The notes: generated by a model from the sequence alone, not told the origin. Positions 37,001 to 51,700 are shown, counted from the stretch's first letter. The stretch: 64,000 nt of DNA from Opisthocomus hoazin (GCF_030867145.1 NC_134420.1:7491823-7555822); one strand, 5' to 3'. A program made the numbers and translations.

Positions 37001-40000
37001 GGATTACAAAGAAGAACACGTAATTTGGTGAAGACAGAGCTACCGTTACCAAGTGCTGAATAGGGAAACAACCTGCAAGAAGAAAGCCTGACAGCTCAAA
37101 GCCAAGCCTACCCACTAATTCAACTGCTAAAAAGGCAATGTCCACGTCCACTGCTACATGTTCTATGCATTTTGGCATATTTCACGATGCGTGGCCAGCT
37201 GAGACGTAGCGCGAGGAGCACTTTAGGTGAAAGCAGGCAGGGGTGGCAGGGGCAGGCAGCGAGCCCCAGCTCTCTGGCAGCATCCGGCAGGGTCGAGCGC
37301 CTGCCCAGCCCTCCCCACCACACGGGCACAGCCACTGCCCTGCTGATGCCCCTTTTCCCAAGATCCTCCATAGCAAACAACAAGAATTTCATTTTTTAAG
37401 TCACGCAGCCTATTTTTCACTTTTTTTTTTTTGACAAGCCACAGGAGTGCTGACCAGTATAAAATTTAAAGCAAGACATTATACTAGGAATTAAAAAACC
37501 TAAACAGCAGTGCTTTAAGGGTGAAATCTGCCTTTGCAGAGGACCGGCTTAAGGATTATGCAGCTTTAAATCCTACTTAAACCCTATTTTGAAGAATTAT
37601 AGTAGAACCCAAGTAATGTAACGGAGTAAACTTCACTTCGATGATAAATTATTCCCAGAACGTGCCCACGATCCTAAGCTGTTCAGCAAAATATTATGAA
37701 AGCTCCTGTGTTAGAGTGAATAAAATCCTTTTGTTTAAGTTCTTTATCAAAGAAAACTTGATTTGATACATTACTTATCGTCACCATGGAATAACTCTAA
37801 TGCTCTGGGAAAAAAAGGGCACAAGGAGAAACACGTGGGATCTTACAAGGGAGCAATTACGTATGTCACATAACAGCCTGCTATAGAAAAATTTTCATTA
37901 CCAAAAATTCTGCAGTGCTAACGAATTAAAGGATTTACATTTAACTCAACTATACCTGATGTAGACATAGGGGATACACTCTCCATAGGTTTCCAGTTGG
38001 ATGTTTCGATTAGTATAAATTAACCCAAGAACGTTCCTGGATGTAACGTATTGATCGAAGTCATCTTGCACCAAACGCCTTCTTTTGGCACCTTCTCTGA
38101 AATGACTGCGTGACTGCGCAACACTGATTTCTTCCTGTGCGTGGAGCTTGAAGATGAACAGAGGCGCTGGTTGGGTTTTGTGATAGCATGCGACTCCTCG
38201 TTGTTATCTAACGCTTTGTCTGTACTGTTCTGTGTCTCTCACTCGAACATGGCAGTGGAACAGAAAATTTATTTTTACTCGTATTTCTCTGCCATTAAAT
38301 ATTGAGAAGGGTATATAAAAGCTGAAACAAATTCTTCAAGTTTTGAAATCACATCCAAGGCTAAAGGTCCCAGTAGGTATCTCCACTGTGGAGGGGCTGG
38401 TGCTGATTCCAGAACTGACACACGCTAGCACTGATGCTCTCCAAGGGCACCGGGCGCTTCCCAATGATACTTCTGGTGGAAGAGAGCAAACGTACCAGTC
38501 ACTGATGAATCGCTGCTTGGGACGTATCTCCACTGGCCACCATACCAAGAATGACCTAACAACACGATATTGATGCCTAGCGTGCCAGACAGGACATGGA
38601 AATGAATGTGAAAACTCTGGGGGACACCTAGGACGAAGCAGCAAGGCCATTTGGCAGGGCTTACTACATGACAGAAAATTCAAAGACACGACCATCACTT
38701 TTCGTAACTGTAGCCCTTTCTCATCATGATCCATTTTTTTTTTTCACTTATCGAGTTGCATTCTGCTCGTTTAACCAGAATTACTCTTGCTATTTCATTT
38801 GAACATGTTGTCACATTTATCTAAAGCTGTTCCTGCACAGGGTTAAACTGCAGCGTGACCCACACCTAACACCAGCAGCATACATTTCACACATTTAATG
38901 CTTTCACGAAACAGCAACCTGGACAGAATTCCTTAGGGACTCTGCATTTATGATAGAGACTACTGAAAAAAAGCATGGCTACTGCAGGCTCTCAGCTTCA
39001 GCAAGATCACAGTCAGGAGCCTACCAAAAACCCAGCGAGTGTTAACATAAAACACCAGAGCGGGTATTCGCATCTCAAGCCGCCTGCTCCTGCCGAGGTG
39101 CCAGCTCACTTGTGTACTCCTCAGAGGGGGGAAAAAAAAACAAATTGACCCCAAATGAAATAGCAGAGGAAACTGCAAAAAGTCTTACTTCATTTTCCGT
39201 TGTATTTTTTTCCCCCCACTCCTCAGAAACGCGTATTTTACAATGCCAGCCACCAGACCTGCAGGTTCTTCGCCATGGATTGAGGCTCTCTGGAGCCAAA
39301 CTACTTGTTCCGTGTTTGTACACTGCAAAACACAATAGGATCCCGCTTCAAACCCGGGACTTCCAGGCGCTGCTGCAGTGCCAGCAACACAATAAATCAC
39401 TAACTTTTGCCTTTCACTTACAGCCACCTGAAGCAGGTGAAAGGCCCGATGACTTATTTCCCTGCTGTTGGCCAGCCAGGCTCCAGCCCAGATTAGATTG
39501 GATTCAGACAATGCTGCTGCGCTGCTCGGGCAGAGAAGCGGAGCTGCGATAAGATAAGGAGCAGGCCCAGGTGGTTTCACTTGCCTTTGGGAGTACGCAA
39601 CTCCAAGTCTTGCGCTGTGCAGGAAGATGACTTTTCGGTGGTGGTAGTGAAGTCTGGGGGTTTTTTTTCCCCCTCTACAGATCTATTTTTTAGATAGCCA
39701 AGGAGAAATCAGAAAGAAACGTGGAAAAACGTATGTCTGAGTGCCTAAAACAGATGATATGATGGAAAAAAAATCCAGTAACTTTATACAAAAACCTGGG
39801 TAACTCTTAGATAGCCATGTTTGCCTTCTACACTGTCAAACCAGATTGACTAGCCAGGAAAATACACCATTTAAAAAAAATGGTGAAAAGGAGGGGAAAT
39901 TTAAAGGAAGAAAACGACTGTTTAAATATTGCCATTTCTCAACAGGACACATCATTTCAATGTAAGGTTTTACAACCTTGAACACGAACACCCAGTGATA

Positions 40001-42118
40001 TTGCAATGCATCCATCTTACTCCAGCTTTTATATTAACAGAAGCCTTTCTGCATAGGCAAGATTTATCAATACATCAAACTATACAGTTAAACAGATACA
40101 AGGTCATATAGGTATCTGAGGATTGTTCAGTTTGGGATTAATAGACCCAGTTTCCTAAGTCTTGCAACATGCGATAAGGCTCCTTCCTTTGAGGAGTGGG
40201 GAAGGAACGATTAGTACGTGTCTGAGTGGAAGACTTAATTTTAAATCTTTTAAGCCTTTGTTACCAATAAAATACCCACTTAGTTAAAAAAAACCCAGCG
40301 AAACCCAATAAAGGTGAAGGATGCAGAGTTTTACTTTTCAAGAGTTTGCTACTCTAGAGCTCAGACGGGTCTCTAAACCAACACGAAATAGTAGCACATC
40401 AAAACGTCAACTTCAATGCCAATTTAATCTTGAAAGATTTCCATGGAACTTTTATTGCAGCTTTCCTGGTTTCTTTCTTTTACACTCAGAACTATCTACC
40501 AGTTTTATCCTGAGGCACACTTCTGAATTTCAGATGTTGTTTGCTGAGCGTGCTGCCTCAGCCTCAGACCCTCCAGGCAAAGGACAGCTTCCCTATAAAA
40601 GTGAGCACCACAACCCAGGCTCTGCTCTTAAAAACCTCTCCTGATCAGGATTTTACAAGACAAAGCATCACAGAAAGCCAGACTGCTCCGTTACCTTGCG
40701 CTTCCCTGTAATTCGAATCAGTTTGCCTGCCATGGTCTCACCCTTTCTTTGCACTGATGCAATTCCTTTGACCGTGCATTTTGCTTTTTGAGTTCACTTA
40801 AGGAAATGGAAGTAGACTTAAAAAAATTGACACTTTTTTTCTGCTAGCAATTGCTCCTTACCAAAACCCAGCAAATGCCAGCACAAGTAAGTGCCATAAT
40901 TGAGGACAAGAAGGTGACAGGAGTGCCAGCTTTCATCAGTTTATGCCAACATGTAGGCAGCCTCAGATACACAGAAGTTTTGCTTTTTCAGATAAGCATT
41001 TCTGGTTTTAAATTAAGGTGAAAACATTTTTGCATCCACCATCAGCCTCCAGAAGCAATGATCAGAAGAGAGGAAAATAATTCTGCAGGGAAACGCTGAA
41101 ATAGCTTCTTTTCTTCAGTTTATAAGTCAGTCTCAGTCCACGCGTGTTTAAGGGGGGCTACTGGCTCGGACAGAACACCTTCCAGCTTGTTTGGACACCG
41201 ACTGCTAGATCACAGGCAAAATCAGAAGTGAGAAATAAGCACGTTCCACCAACATGAAAGTTGGTTGTCTTAAAGTCAGTTAAGCCTGTAATTGCAATGA
41301 AAAACATGAGGTAAACTACTGGGTTTTTAAATTATGAAATAGCATTAACTTCAGCCAGTCCTTGGTTCAGAGTTACAGCCTTACGGTGAAACCCTGTTTC
41401 TCTCTACAGATCTGAACCATATTTAGCAGAACAGAGATAGCCACTGTGTAAGCCAGATAATGGAAATGATTTGATTTTAAAATAAAATTGAAAATGTGTT
41501 TTTATTTCCAGTTCATGTGTTATCAATCCTCTACATCAAATAAAAATATTCACATAAATATTTTTGCCTATTTTTTCCAGCCAACCTACATTTAAAAAAA
41601 AAAAAGCCTTTTTAGATTCAGAACTGAAGCATTTTCTCCTACCTTTATCTCCGTTCATAACTCCAGGCACATTTTTCTGAGGAGCTGACAACCTTACAAG
41701 GCCTTTAAACAAGGAACTACAGAAATTCAACATCTCAATACCCGAGATACTTGCCTCAAACAATTAAAGATAATATCTGACTCAGAACAATACACAACAT
41801 TTGAGTTTGTGCAGCTGAGAATCAGGAGGTCTCAGAAATGCAGGATGTCCGAAGTATTATAGATACTTTGCAGCATTCTGATTTTCTTCTCCAACAAATC
41901 ACCAAACATTGGGGTAGAAAAGGGAAGTTCTGTAAGCAATCAGGAGAACAAACTAATAACAGATTTAAAGTTTTTCTCTTCAGAGGCCCACACACATGCA
42001 GGGTGTTTATGTTATGCCCCAGAGATTATAAACACCCAATTACAGCAGTCTGAAAACAGCACTCAAAATGGAAAGTCAGAGTAAAAACGCACAAACACAA
42101 TGCAGATGCAGTTTAACT
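34081..42118. other. LGR4-LIN7C intergenic region, nothing recognised
   Basis: About 8 kb of mostly AT-rich sequence with moderately GC-rich patches near 36.42-36.70 kb and 37.19-37.35 kb. A perfect TATATAAAAG string occurs at 38312-38321, but no convincing coding frame follows. I see no conserved domain, RNA gene or repeat family. Weakly, regulatory elements of either neighbour could lie here. Confidence 0.55.
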
Positions 42119-42124
42119 TTTATT
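42119..42124 (-). terminator. Candidate poly(A) signal AATAAA for LIN7C
   Basis: TTTATT on the plus strand gives AATAAA on the LIN7C strand, 3.43 kb past the stop codon. Two further signals lie 250-300 bp nearer the gene (42374-42379, 42411-42416). Use of any of them is inferred. Confidence 0.3.
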
Positions 42125-44469
42125 TTTCTGTTGATAAAACCCAAAGATCCCTCACAGCAGCAATAGGTGCAGAAGTTCTCTGCAGAAATGACACCTCTTC
42201 TCAATCTGCTTGCATACCCAAGTATGCCACGTGGGCAGGGACTGCATATTAACACAGTACAGGCACTGCTCAGTAGTAACAGAGATCAAGTTTCTTGGCA
42301 TATTTTAGTCCATTCTTTCCTTAACATCACAGGGTTTTCATAGTATTAAAGATAGCTGTTAATGAGTTGTCTGTTTATTGGATTTTTTTGTTGTTGCAAT
42401 TTAAAAACTTTTTATTAAATTCTACACGTACCAATTCATGTGCCCAGATACACCTCCCCACATTGTGTAGTAGTTGACAAACTGTACCCAAATGCTACAA
42501 TTCACAACAAAAATGCTACTGCATTTAGCAGCTCTAGCTGCACTACAGTAAGTATTTCCATGGAGTAACAAAACACACCTCTTCGTTCAGTAACACAAGG
42601 GATACAGGTCTTAAAATGCACATTTCTATCTTGCATCCATACCTTTCTTTAATATATATATTTATATATAGCTCTAAGACAAATCTCTAGTATTTTACAA
42701 TTAAATTAAAACACATCCACAATTGGTCTAACTAGTGATTTTGGTCTCAATACTTTAAACATTAGTTGTTCCATAAAAATATACAATTCAACAGCGTGGT
42801 TGTATCAGTAACAGGAGGCCTTCTGGAAGAGGCCTATGACACATAATTAACCACGCAATTCAGTGCTCATTGTCATCTAACTGATAAATATTTATACTGC
42901 ATTTTCAAACTATCACTGTCTTTAATATCCAAATTTCTCTTTGCCGGCTCACCATGCTTACATACATGCAGAAAGCAATCACATTTCTAACTTGCCTGCA
43001 GCAATCACATTTTTTCTTTTCCAATAGATCAACTGATAAAGCACAAACTTCATGCTGTCATTTTTAGATCGCTAACCTTTTCCTCTCTTCCACATACTGA
43101 ATTATTTCACAATGGATCATACTGCTCCATGTGGAAAGACTAGGGATTAGCCACACAGTAAGAACTGCACTTCTCAGTTTAAGCTTCTAAGAACCAAATT
43201 ACTAACAGTCAATTAGGATGCACTCATAGCTGCCATACAAGTGAGTAGACACCCAGTAGACAGACAAGTTAATTTTAGATATATATCAAAAGGTGAAGCT
43301 GAATGATAATAATAATAAAAAAACAAACTCCCAAACCTACACTATGCAAATACAGCCTCAAACCTGGTAGATTCCAAGCAGTGGACCTCTGTCCAGAAAT
43401 TCTCTTCAAAATGTCAAAGCCCATGCCACCATCACCCACGCTCGAGACGCGACATTAATCGCTTACAGCCGGAGATTTCCTTATTACCACCACAGCCCCA
43501 TTCCACATAAAGTTTTATAGCAATGGTGATGTAGTACTTCTGTAGTACAAACAAGAATCCTCCAGGTCAGCAGCAGTCAGTAATAAAACCCCAGACAAGT
43601 TCACATGGCACGGTAACCTGGCATATAAGCCTCAGAATATTTCACTCTTACAAATGTAATAATCAATGATTTAGGTACTAACTATTCCAAGACCAATACA
43701 GTCAGCCTGTAGATAAGACTACAATAGAACATAGTGAAAACATGAGAGGTATGACAATTAAGATGAATATTTCTTTTAAACATCAGAAAGTCAGGGAAAC
43801 GTCTGGAATTCTTTTGTACTCCATTAATATATCTTCTGTTTCTGAATATAAAAATACACCTAGACAGTCAATCCAGAACTGCATACACAATTACATTTTT
43901 CCTCTTCACTGCTTTAAAATGAGTATGAAACAATGTAAGTTACAGGAATGACTGCTGCAGATTTGTAAATGTTGGCTATTACAAAATTATTGTATGAGAA
44001 TACCAACTGTAAATTATTTACAGGCGAGGTAATACAATTTCCAGAGTAACGAAATACAGTTTAGCAGAAGTGTAAAAATAATGTACTTACCGAAACATTA
44101 CAAAATCTGGTATCATTATCAGCTACACAGTAGATCATGATTAGGTTTTCTAGTTGATACACAACATACCCTTAAGAAAAGTGCCAAAATACTGCTACAT
44201 AAGAATCTTTTTTTTTTTTTCAAAATCATTCAGCAAAAAAACCTGCAGATTCTATGTTAAGTAATGCCAAAAGAAAACAGGAAAAAAGGAATGCCAGTTG
44301 TACAAGTGTGTCTTATTAAACGCCTCTGAAAAGTCTATAAATTCACTTTCATGCTTAAAGGTCTGACATGAAAGAGACTTTTTAAAAAAAATCAATAGAA
44401 ATATCAACATGTAAGCTTTTTAAGGGTATCTCAGGCCATTTTAAAAATACACATTCCTCTTAAACTGTG

Positions 44470-45448
44470 AAACCCACGGAGGCAGAGAGCATTCTAAAGG
44501 CGGCTGAACTGCCAAGGGTGGTTGTGACCAGTGGCACAAAGTCCTGCTGGATGCCAGTCGCGACTGATGCACCCCAGGGGTCTGTACTGGGGTCCACACT
44601 GTTTAACACCACCAGTGATGGGACAGAGCACACTCTCAGTGAGCCATTCAAAGGGACCTCAGCAAGCTGGAGAAGTGAACAAGAATCTCATGAAGTTCAA
44701 CAAGGGCAAGTGCAAGGTCTACACCTGGGGAGGAATAACCCCATGCACCAGTATGGGCTGGGGGGCCAACCAGCCGCAAAGCAGCCTTGCAGACCATGAC
44801 ACCAAGCTGACCATGAGCCACCGTGTGCCCTCATGGCAAAGCAGTCCAGCAGCCTCCTGGTCTGCACTAGAAAGAGCATGGCCAGCAAGCTGAGGGAGGT
44901 GATTCTCCGCCCCTGCTCAGCCCTGGTGAGACACAACTCAAGCACTGGGTCCAGTTTTGGGCTCCCCACATCAATACAGACGTAGGCATACACCAGAGCA
45001 AGTCCACTGAAGGGCCACAAAGGTGATTAAGTGATTGGAGCAGCTGACAGACAAGGCGAGGCTGAGAAAACTGCGATTGTCTAGCCTGGGGAAGAGAAGG
45101 CGCAGGGGCAATCTTATCAAAGTGTGTAAATGTCTGATAGGAGTAAAAAAGAAAGAGCCAGACTCTTCTCAGTAGTATCCAGCAACGGGACAAGAGGCAA
45201 TGGGCACAAATTGAAATATAGGAAGCTCCATTTAAACATAACGATGGACCTTCGCAGTGTAAGGGAGATCAAAACACTAGAACCTGTTGCCCAGAGATCT
45301 TCTGGAGTTTCCATCCTTGGAGATGCTCAAAACCCCAGCTTGTCACTGTCCTGAACAACCTGCTCTAGCTAGCCCTCCTCTCAGCAAGGGGGGCGGACTA
45401 GAGGATCTCCAGGAGTTCCCCCAGCCTCAATTATTCTGTGATTCTATG
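44470..45448 (+). mobile_element. Old, diverged CR1 LINE
   Basis: Degenerate CR1 in plus orientation. Recognisable reverse-transcriptase-region sequence includes GTGGCACAAAGTCCTGCTGG, CACCCCAGGGGTCTGTACTG and GGTCCACACTGTTTAACACC. Later come GAGCAGCTGACAGACAAGGC, CAGCAACGGGACAAGAGGCA and the terminal ATTCTGTGATTCTATG. It is longer toward the 5' end than the other copies but much more diverged, with many small indels and no intact frame. It lies just 105 bp beyond the LIN7C stop, antisense to that gene, probably inside its 3' UTR. The left boundary is approximate. Confidence 0.85.
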
Positions 45449-45553
45449 AAAAGGACAGTGTCTTTTGTAGCCAGGCACTGGATCAACTAAGTCACGAAGC
45501 AAACTATAAACGTAAATGGAATATATTTTCTCTTTAAGTTATTGCATACAATG

Positions 45554-45709
45554 TTAATTTTGCTGCCTGCGTTTTGCTGATCTCATTTTTTCAAATCTTG
45601 ACTCCATTTCTTCCAGGACCTTTGGCGTGTATCGCACAACTAATTTAACCTTTCCTTGAGCCGCCTTCAGCAGTTCTACTGCTTTTTCATGGTGTTCACC
45701 TTCGACGCT
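45554..45709 (-). CDS. LIN7C: LIN7C coding exon 5 (end of PDZ and basic C-terminus)
   Basis: 51 codons and TAA (45556-45554), after acceptor TTTGCAG|AGC. Begins [20 protein letters not shown], continues [20 protein letters not shown] and ends [11 protein letters not shown]. Supplies the last PDZ helix and strand and a basic tail. Confidence 0.98.
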
Positions 45710-48700
45710 CTGCAAAGCATAAACCGTTAAGTACAGTGTTAGTAAAGACACACACTGAAAACAGTTTTCATTTTTTGTGCAACTTCTGTATAATCAAATT
45801 TTGAAGTATTCTAGTCTGAAGACTGCAAAAGGACAACATCACTCAAGTTCAGGATTTATTCTTCAGCAAGTCAGTAAGAGGTGATGATAAATATACTGAT
45901 TAGTATTAACAAATGAGTAGGGCAAAACTTTCGAATAGGTTTGTGCTGAACAATTCTTTATTTACCTACAGTAAGTGAAATAAGGATAACATTAGGCAAT
46001 TATGAAATTACACTTAAAAATCAACAACTTCAGGAGGATACTTATTTAAAATTCAAGATTGTTGTTCTTCTTTTGGCATGCATTCCAAATTCAGTAGTCA
46101 CCCTCAATTTGTCTAATAAGTTGCCACTGACGACTGCAAGATAGCTGCCTTCTCGATGTTATCCTGTGTTACGACAAGGCAAAACAGGGCACACTGGGCA
46201 CCTGCAACAGAGCAGCTAACATGCAGCGTGTTGCATATGTTAATGCTCCACATGTCTCTCAGTAAATGCAAGGTATTCAAGTTAATTTCCTCTACACTGA
46301 GAAAGAATAGCCTAACCCAACTCAGCAAGAACAGGATAAACATACTTTCCTAAAACAACTCTCAGAATTTATTAGGATTACATTAGATTTATGTAATTAC
46401 AAATTTAAAGCAACAATTCTCAACTGCATCCAAATATACACTCCTGGACAGCATACATTTTATCAGTAAAACTTATTTCTCCCAAACTTATTAAACACAA
46501 CGATGGGACTACCCCAAGCCTACCTCCCACTGGTGCTATTAGAAGCTAGAAGGCAGGTGATGTACCTGTTGATTGGAGGGTTTCCCCGTTACTATAAAGT
46601 TACTTACAGAAAGAAAGACAACAGTTAAAAAAAACCCAAGTTATTTCTCTTCTATCAGACTTAGACAACACATACATTTGAATGCTTTCATTTCTGTTAC
46701 TCAAGTGGATGTGTAGGCTGTTCTGTTTAAGACTGGTAATAAAAAGTTTGCAATGTCGAATTATACCAAAACACCTAAAATTCTGGAGTACACTCAAAAC
46801 ATCCCAGCAGAAAAAAAAAACAAAAAACAACAAAACTTGTTCCAAGGCACATTCACTGCCATCTTGGCAGTGGCACTTCTGTTTTTAAAAAAGAAGTATT
46901 AAATCAGAAATTACAGTTGCAAGGAAATGCCTGTCATGTATTAAGATGACAGGATTCCATCTGCAAACATCAGCAGAAGATTCTTCTGAGATCACGTTAG
47001 GATTCTCAACAGTATTTTATGCACTCATTCTTCCGCACTGTATTCTTACAGTGGCTACATATGTTTACACATGTGCATGCACACACACAGAGTTAGCTGT
47101 ACCAGCTGTCTCGGGATCGGGTTCAGTTTGGGGTGGAGTGGTGCTTTTGTTTTCTTTAAGAGGGTGTGTGGGTGAGGAAGGCCTCATCTGAAGACACTTC
47201 TACACCTGTCCCTCAACACTTCAAAATAGGAACGCTAGGCCATCGACAGCTGTGTCACTGCGGCCATGATTTCTCTTACGTCTCCTGAAAAGGACAGTTG
47301 AAATCCCAGGTAATAGTGAGGCACCACGTATGTCAGAGACCTGTGCCAGCTGGGAATCCCCATAGTACAGACACCCAGTAAGTCTCTACTCCTTTCATGT
47401 GTCAAAAAAACCCCACTCAGATAAAAGAGTACAGGATTTAGTTCAACCCTCAGTCTTAAAATAAAATTGGGTTTGTAGATGTAATGATGAAAACATTAAT
47501 TTTAAGCTAGCACACAGCTCCTCTGTAAATAAAAGCAGAGAGATATTTGCCTGTGTTTGACTAGCAGCTGCCGTAAGTCAAAGCTTGTCCATAGCTTCCT
47601 CTTTCCAGCCACCCTGTGTTTTTTTGCTTTTTGTATTGTAACTCCTCAGAAAAGGATACTTCTTAAAAATAAATATCCACAACGGCACTTTAGACATATC
47701 CTCCTTAAAATATGCTAAAAATCCCTGTTTTTGAAGCTCAGTGCACTTAAATGGAAGGAAAAAAAATACCACACAACTGAAGATAACACCACCTTGTAGT
47801 TCCATCTCTTTACAGCTTTCATTATGCAGTAGCATTTTTACTGGTATAGTGAGAATACGGTCAGCCTAACACAACCCAGTATAATTTACTACTTACCTTA
47901 GAAAGTGCAGAAAACTATATTAATTAAAATCTGCATCATGAAACTTGGTTGAAAGAGGAAGCCATAATGGCAGTTACTATTTCACAAAACACTATTTTGA
48001 CTAAATTTAGACAACCCCTCAGAATCTGAAATACTGACATAAAAAGTACAGTCTCTGGCTGAATTAAATAACCAAAGCATAATACTAGAATACCTCGTGC
48101 ACACAGCTCCACAGAAACCCAAGCAAGTTGTTTTTGCAAGGACAGAAATTATTTTGCCAAGATTAAAAGCTTGTGCTCCAGCTTGTGCCATGTACATTCT
48201 CTGTATGCCCTCAAGCGGAAACAAGTAGTTACTGCTACAGAAAGTGAAAACCAGTTCCTACCACTCCGTTTACAGAAAGCAGCTGGTCTCCACGTTTCAA
48301 GCCTCCGTGTCTATCAGCTACACCGCCAGGGATGATTCGAGAGATATAGATTGGAGAATTTTGTTCTTTGCCTCCCATAATGTTGAATCCAAGACCTTCT
48401 TCGGTTTTGGGTAGTTCAACCACTCTGGGGTGGGAATGACCCTCACTAGCAGCAAACGCAGCTACAGTGGCCTGTAAGACACAAGATTTTCCTATTTATA
48501 AGAAATTAAATATAGACCCCTTAGCTAGACACAGTGAGCAGGCTGAAACAGTATTTTTGTCCCAAAGTACTTAAATATTAAGACAAATTAGATGAATTCT
48601 CCAGATACCAACACTAGCATGAAAAATTTAGAACTCCAAGAATAAAATTAAAACAGAAGAAACTTAAAAATAACAAGTCTCTCGCTATACTTTTTAATAA

Positions 48701-51700
48701 TCCATTAAGCTTATCCATTTTATCAGACATCTAGGTAATATCCTTCTGAATTTTAAATAACATTCTTCTGCTTCTAAAGTAACAAACTACTGTATTTTAC
48801 ACAAGTTATAGTTTGGCTTTTACCTTTGCTGTTGCATTAGCTCTAACTTCTGGGCTACTGCTGATATCCACAGTTTCGTATACGTGTTCATACACCTTTA
48901 GAGACAAAGCAGTTTAAGCATGGAGAAAACAGATATTTTTCTGCTTAGATAATATAACAAAATATGAGGTAGAACTTAAACGTGCGTAAATTAAAAAGTA
49001 CACACCTCTAATAAGTTACTCTCCGATTCACTACAAGGCATCAAGTGACAAGCTACCACACTATGCAGCAACAACTCTCTCGGCGTCTTTATCGCTCAGT
49101 TAATCAATGCATATCTAGGTGTCAACCTAAATCTTCCCTCCTTCTACAGCATTCAGACATCACTGTTAATTTAGAAATGCTTATGGCTAGTCTAATACAC
49201 CTGACTGGAGACATGACCACCTTCTCTTGTTTGATTCAAGCTGGAACTCTTCAATAAGGATGCACGCAAAATCCTTAAAGCTCTCCGAACAACCCAGTCC
49301 TCCCCCCAGACCTCCATATTTTCCTTCAACTGATGCAACTAACTGAATACCTTCAGAAAAAAATCGTATCAAAAGCACAGAGGCAGTAAGAATATTAATG
49401 CTATGGAGGTGCTTACACTGAGAGCTAACCCACGCCCTCACCTGCCGATCACTTGGACTTACTAAGCAATAAATACACTGTCCTCCATAGGATGAACACC
49501 TTAAGATGACACCTGTGTCTACAACAGATTTATAAATCATTCTAGGTGTCATCATCAGTGGCAGCACCAACAGCAAGGTACATTCAATCACCCAAAAACC
49601 TCCAAAAGAGCATCTGGAATGAAGATGAGGTGGTGCAAGGCTCCACCTCCAGGTGATGTGGATTTGGCATATAAGCAATAGAGACAATTCAAACTTCGTC
49701 CATTCTTACATGCCAAGAGGATAACAGCCTGCTAGCTGCCAGCAAGGAAGTGATTTGCTCCTGGGCCATTATTTAATACACCTATGCTATCCCAAATTAT
49801 CTTCTTTGGAACTTTTAAAAATAAGTCTTGTTCTATTAAGGTCTGTAAGTCAAAATCAGCTTTTAGAAAGAACTAAATCAGATTATTGTACTGAACACAA
49901 AAAAGAAAAAGTAAAACATACTCAAGGTAACTGCTTAAGTCAAGCTAACTTACCTCCCTTACAGCATTACAGAATTCACTTTGAAGGACCCTTTGCAAAG
50001 CCTGTAGCTTTTGTGGTGGCACTTCTCCACTTCTCTGTAATTTTTCCAGCAACTCAATTGCTCTGCAGATGTCTACGGAAAAAATAAAGCACTAGTAATG
50101 AGGAATGCCTGAGGAAATTCAAGGGCGGAGGTTTCTGTTGGGTTGAAATTAAGTCAATGGAGCAGTCTCTGTTTGTGCGTGCACTTGTATACACCTTAAA
50201 ACCATGTATTAGTTTCATTTCTCCCATAAAACTACGTATCTACAAAATGTTACAATAAAAGACCGTATTTTCCCCATGATTTTTAAGTCAACCACAGCAA
50301 TCCAACCCTGGAAAGCATCTGGACATCTCACTGCCATGAACATATTTTAAAGAAAATCTGATTTTTCCTTGAAGATTAAATCAGGCTGAAATATTTCATT
50401 GACAGATACACTATCAACATTTCACATGCATAACTTCATTATTTATCTACTGGACAGATAACATTTTGTTAAAACCAGCTAGAATATTGTCAAATATGCT
50501 AAGATTCCTTTTATATTAAAAAAAAAAAATAGTTCAACCAGAGTACACTTCATGCTTTCCCTACAACAGGGCTGAGACCTATCTGGCCTATATTTTCTTC
50601 CAAAGTGCTCAGACAAACAACCAAACTCCTTTTGATACTCTCAGTTGAGAGAAAGTATCTCTGTACTCTAGAATCCTCAACCCCAAATCTCTTTGTTCCA
50701 GTTCCTAGAAATTTGTTCCTAAGAATTCACACTGTCCATATTCTCATAAATGCAGATGCCGCTTTGTGAAAATGAACTCCCTGTGAAGGCTTCCATTCCA
50801 GACCCGTACGACTGAAGATGGACATCAAACACTATGTGACACGCTGCTGGCAGCAGCAGAATACATTAATATCCCTCACTTGTATTTCCGAAGTGTTACA
50901 TTAGTGATGATTCTGAATCACGCCAGTCCTCGAACAGAAGTAGAACAGTCTCCCAGAAAAGCAGATAGAAAGGATTACCTTCATTATCACAAAGGCCAAG
51001 CAGCAGTGATTAATCTACTATACAAAAAAAGGCACAGATCATTTTAGAAAAGGATGAAGTCCAGGACATTGCTATATCCTGAACACATTACTTCCTTTTT
51101 TCAGTAATTAACCTTTAGGCAATCATTTTTCATGTGAACGCACATCTATTCAATGGCATCATATCAGCACAGAAGATGTGAAAGAGCCACGAGCTTCTAA
51201 AGGCCAAGTATAAGACAAGAGAATTTACGTAAGAGGATGGAAAAACAGTGGGGTATATGTTCCAAAACCAAGGTGAAGCACACTGGCAAGAGACAACCCA
51301 TGGTGACGTTCTGTCCGCTTCCGTAAATTCTCAGTCAGACACATCTTACTGACTACTACACTGCGATCAGGCGGTGCAGCCAACTAAACAAGGCACGGCT
51401 TCACCTCACGGACCGGTCATCCACGAGCACAGTTAAAGCTGTGTCTGTGTCACAGACTGGAAACAAACCCTGCACGGAAGAACATCCCAGTATTATCACT
51501 ACAGGCACAAGACAAAGTATTTCAGATGAGAGTTAAGGTTTCTACATGCCATGAGAACTTGGCACGTTTTGGCAAGCATATTCAAGCTTTATAAGCATCA
51601 GGTATCCAAAGCAAAGAAATATCAAAACCTAAACTCTAGCTATCACCAATCCCAAGTCTACAGAGAACTCATTTCACACAGGCATGCATATTTGCTATCT

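Larger units (their letters stand above)
42119..45553 (-). other. LIN7C: Probable LIN7C 3' untranslated region
   Basis: Region directly downstream of the LIN7C stop codon on the minus strand. It is AT-rich without coding potential, apart from a CR1 insertion at 44.47-45.45 kb. Candidate AATAAA signals on the minus strand are at 42416-42411, 42379-42374 and 42124-42119. The true end is unknown; a shorter 3' UTR, or several alternative ends, is possible. Confidence 0.4.

Noticed and set aside
38312..38573. TATATAAAAG string followed by a 76-codon frame
   Set aside because: The frame starts at TTG, not ATG, and has no recognisable domain. A TATA-like string is expected by chance in AT-rich DNA.
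49505..49553. 10-bp inverted repeat in LIN7C intron 2
   Set aside because: Loop of 29 bases and no extension of the stem; such repeats occur by chance in a window this size.
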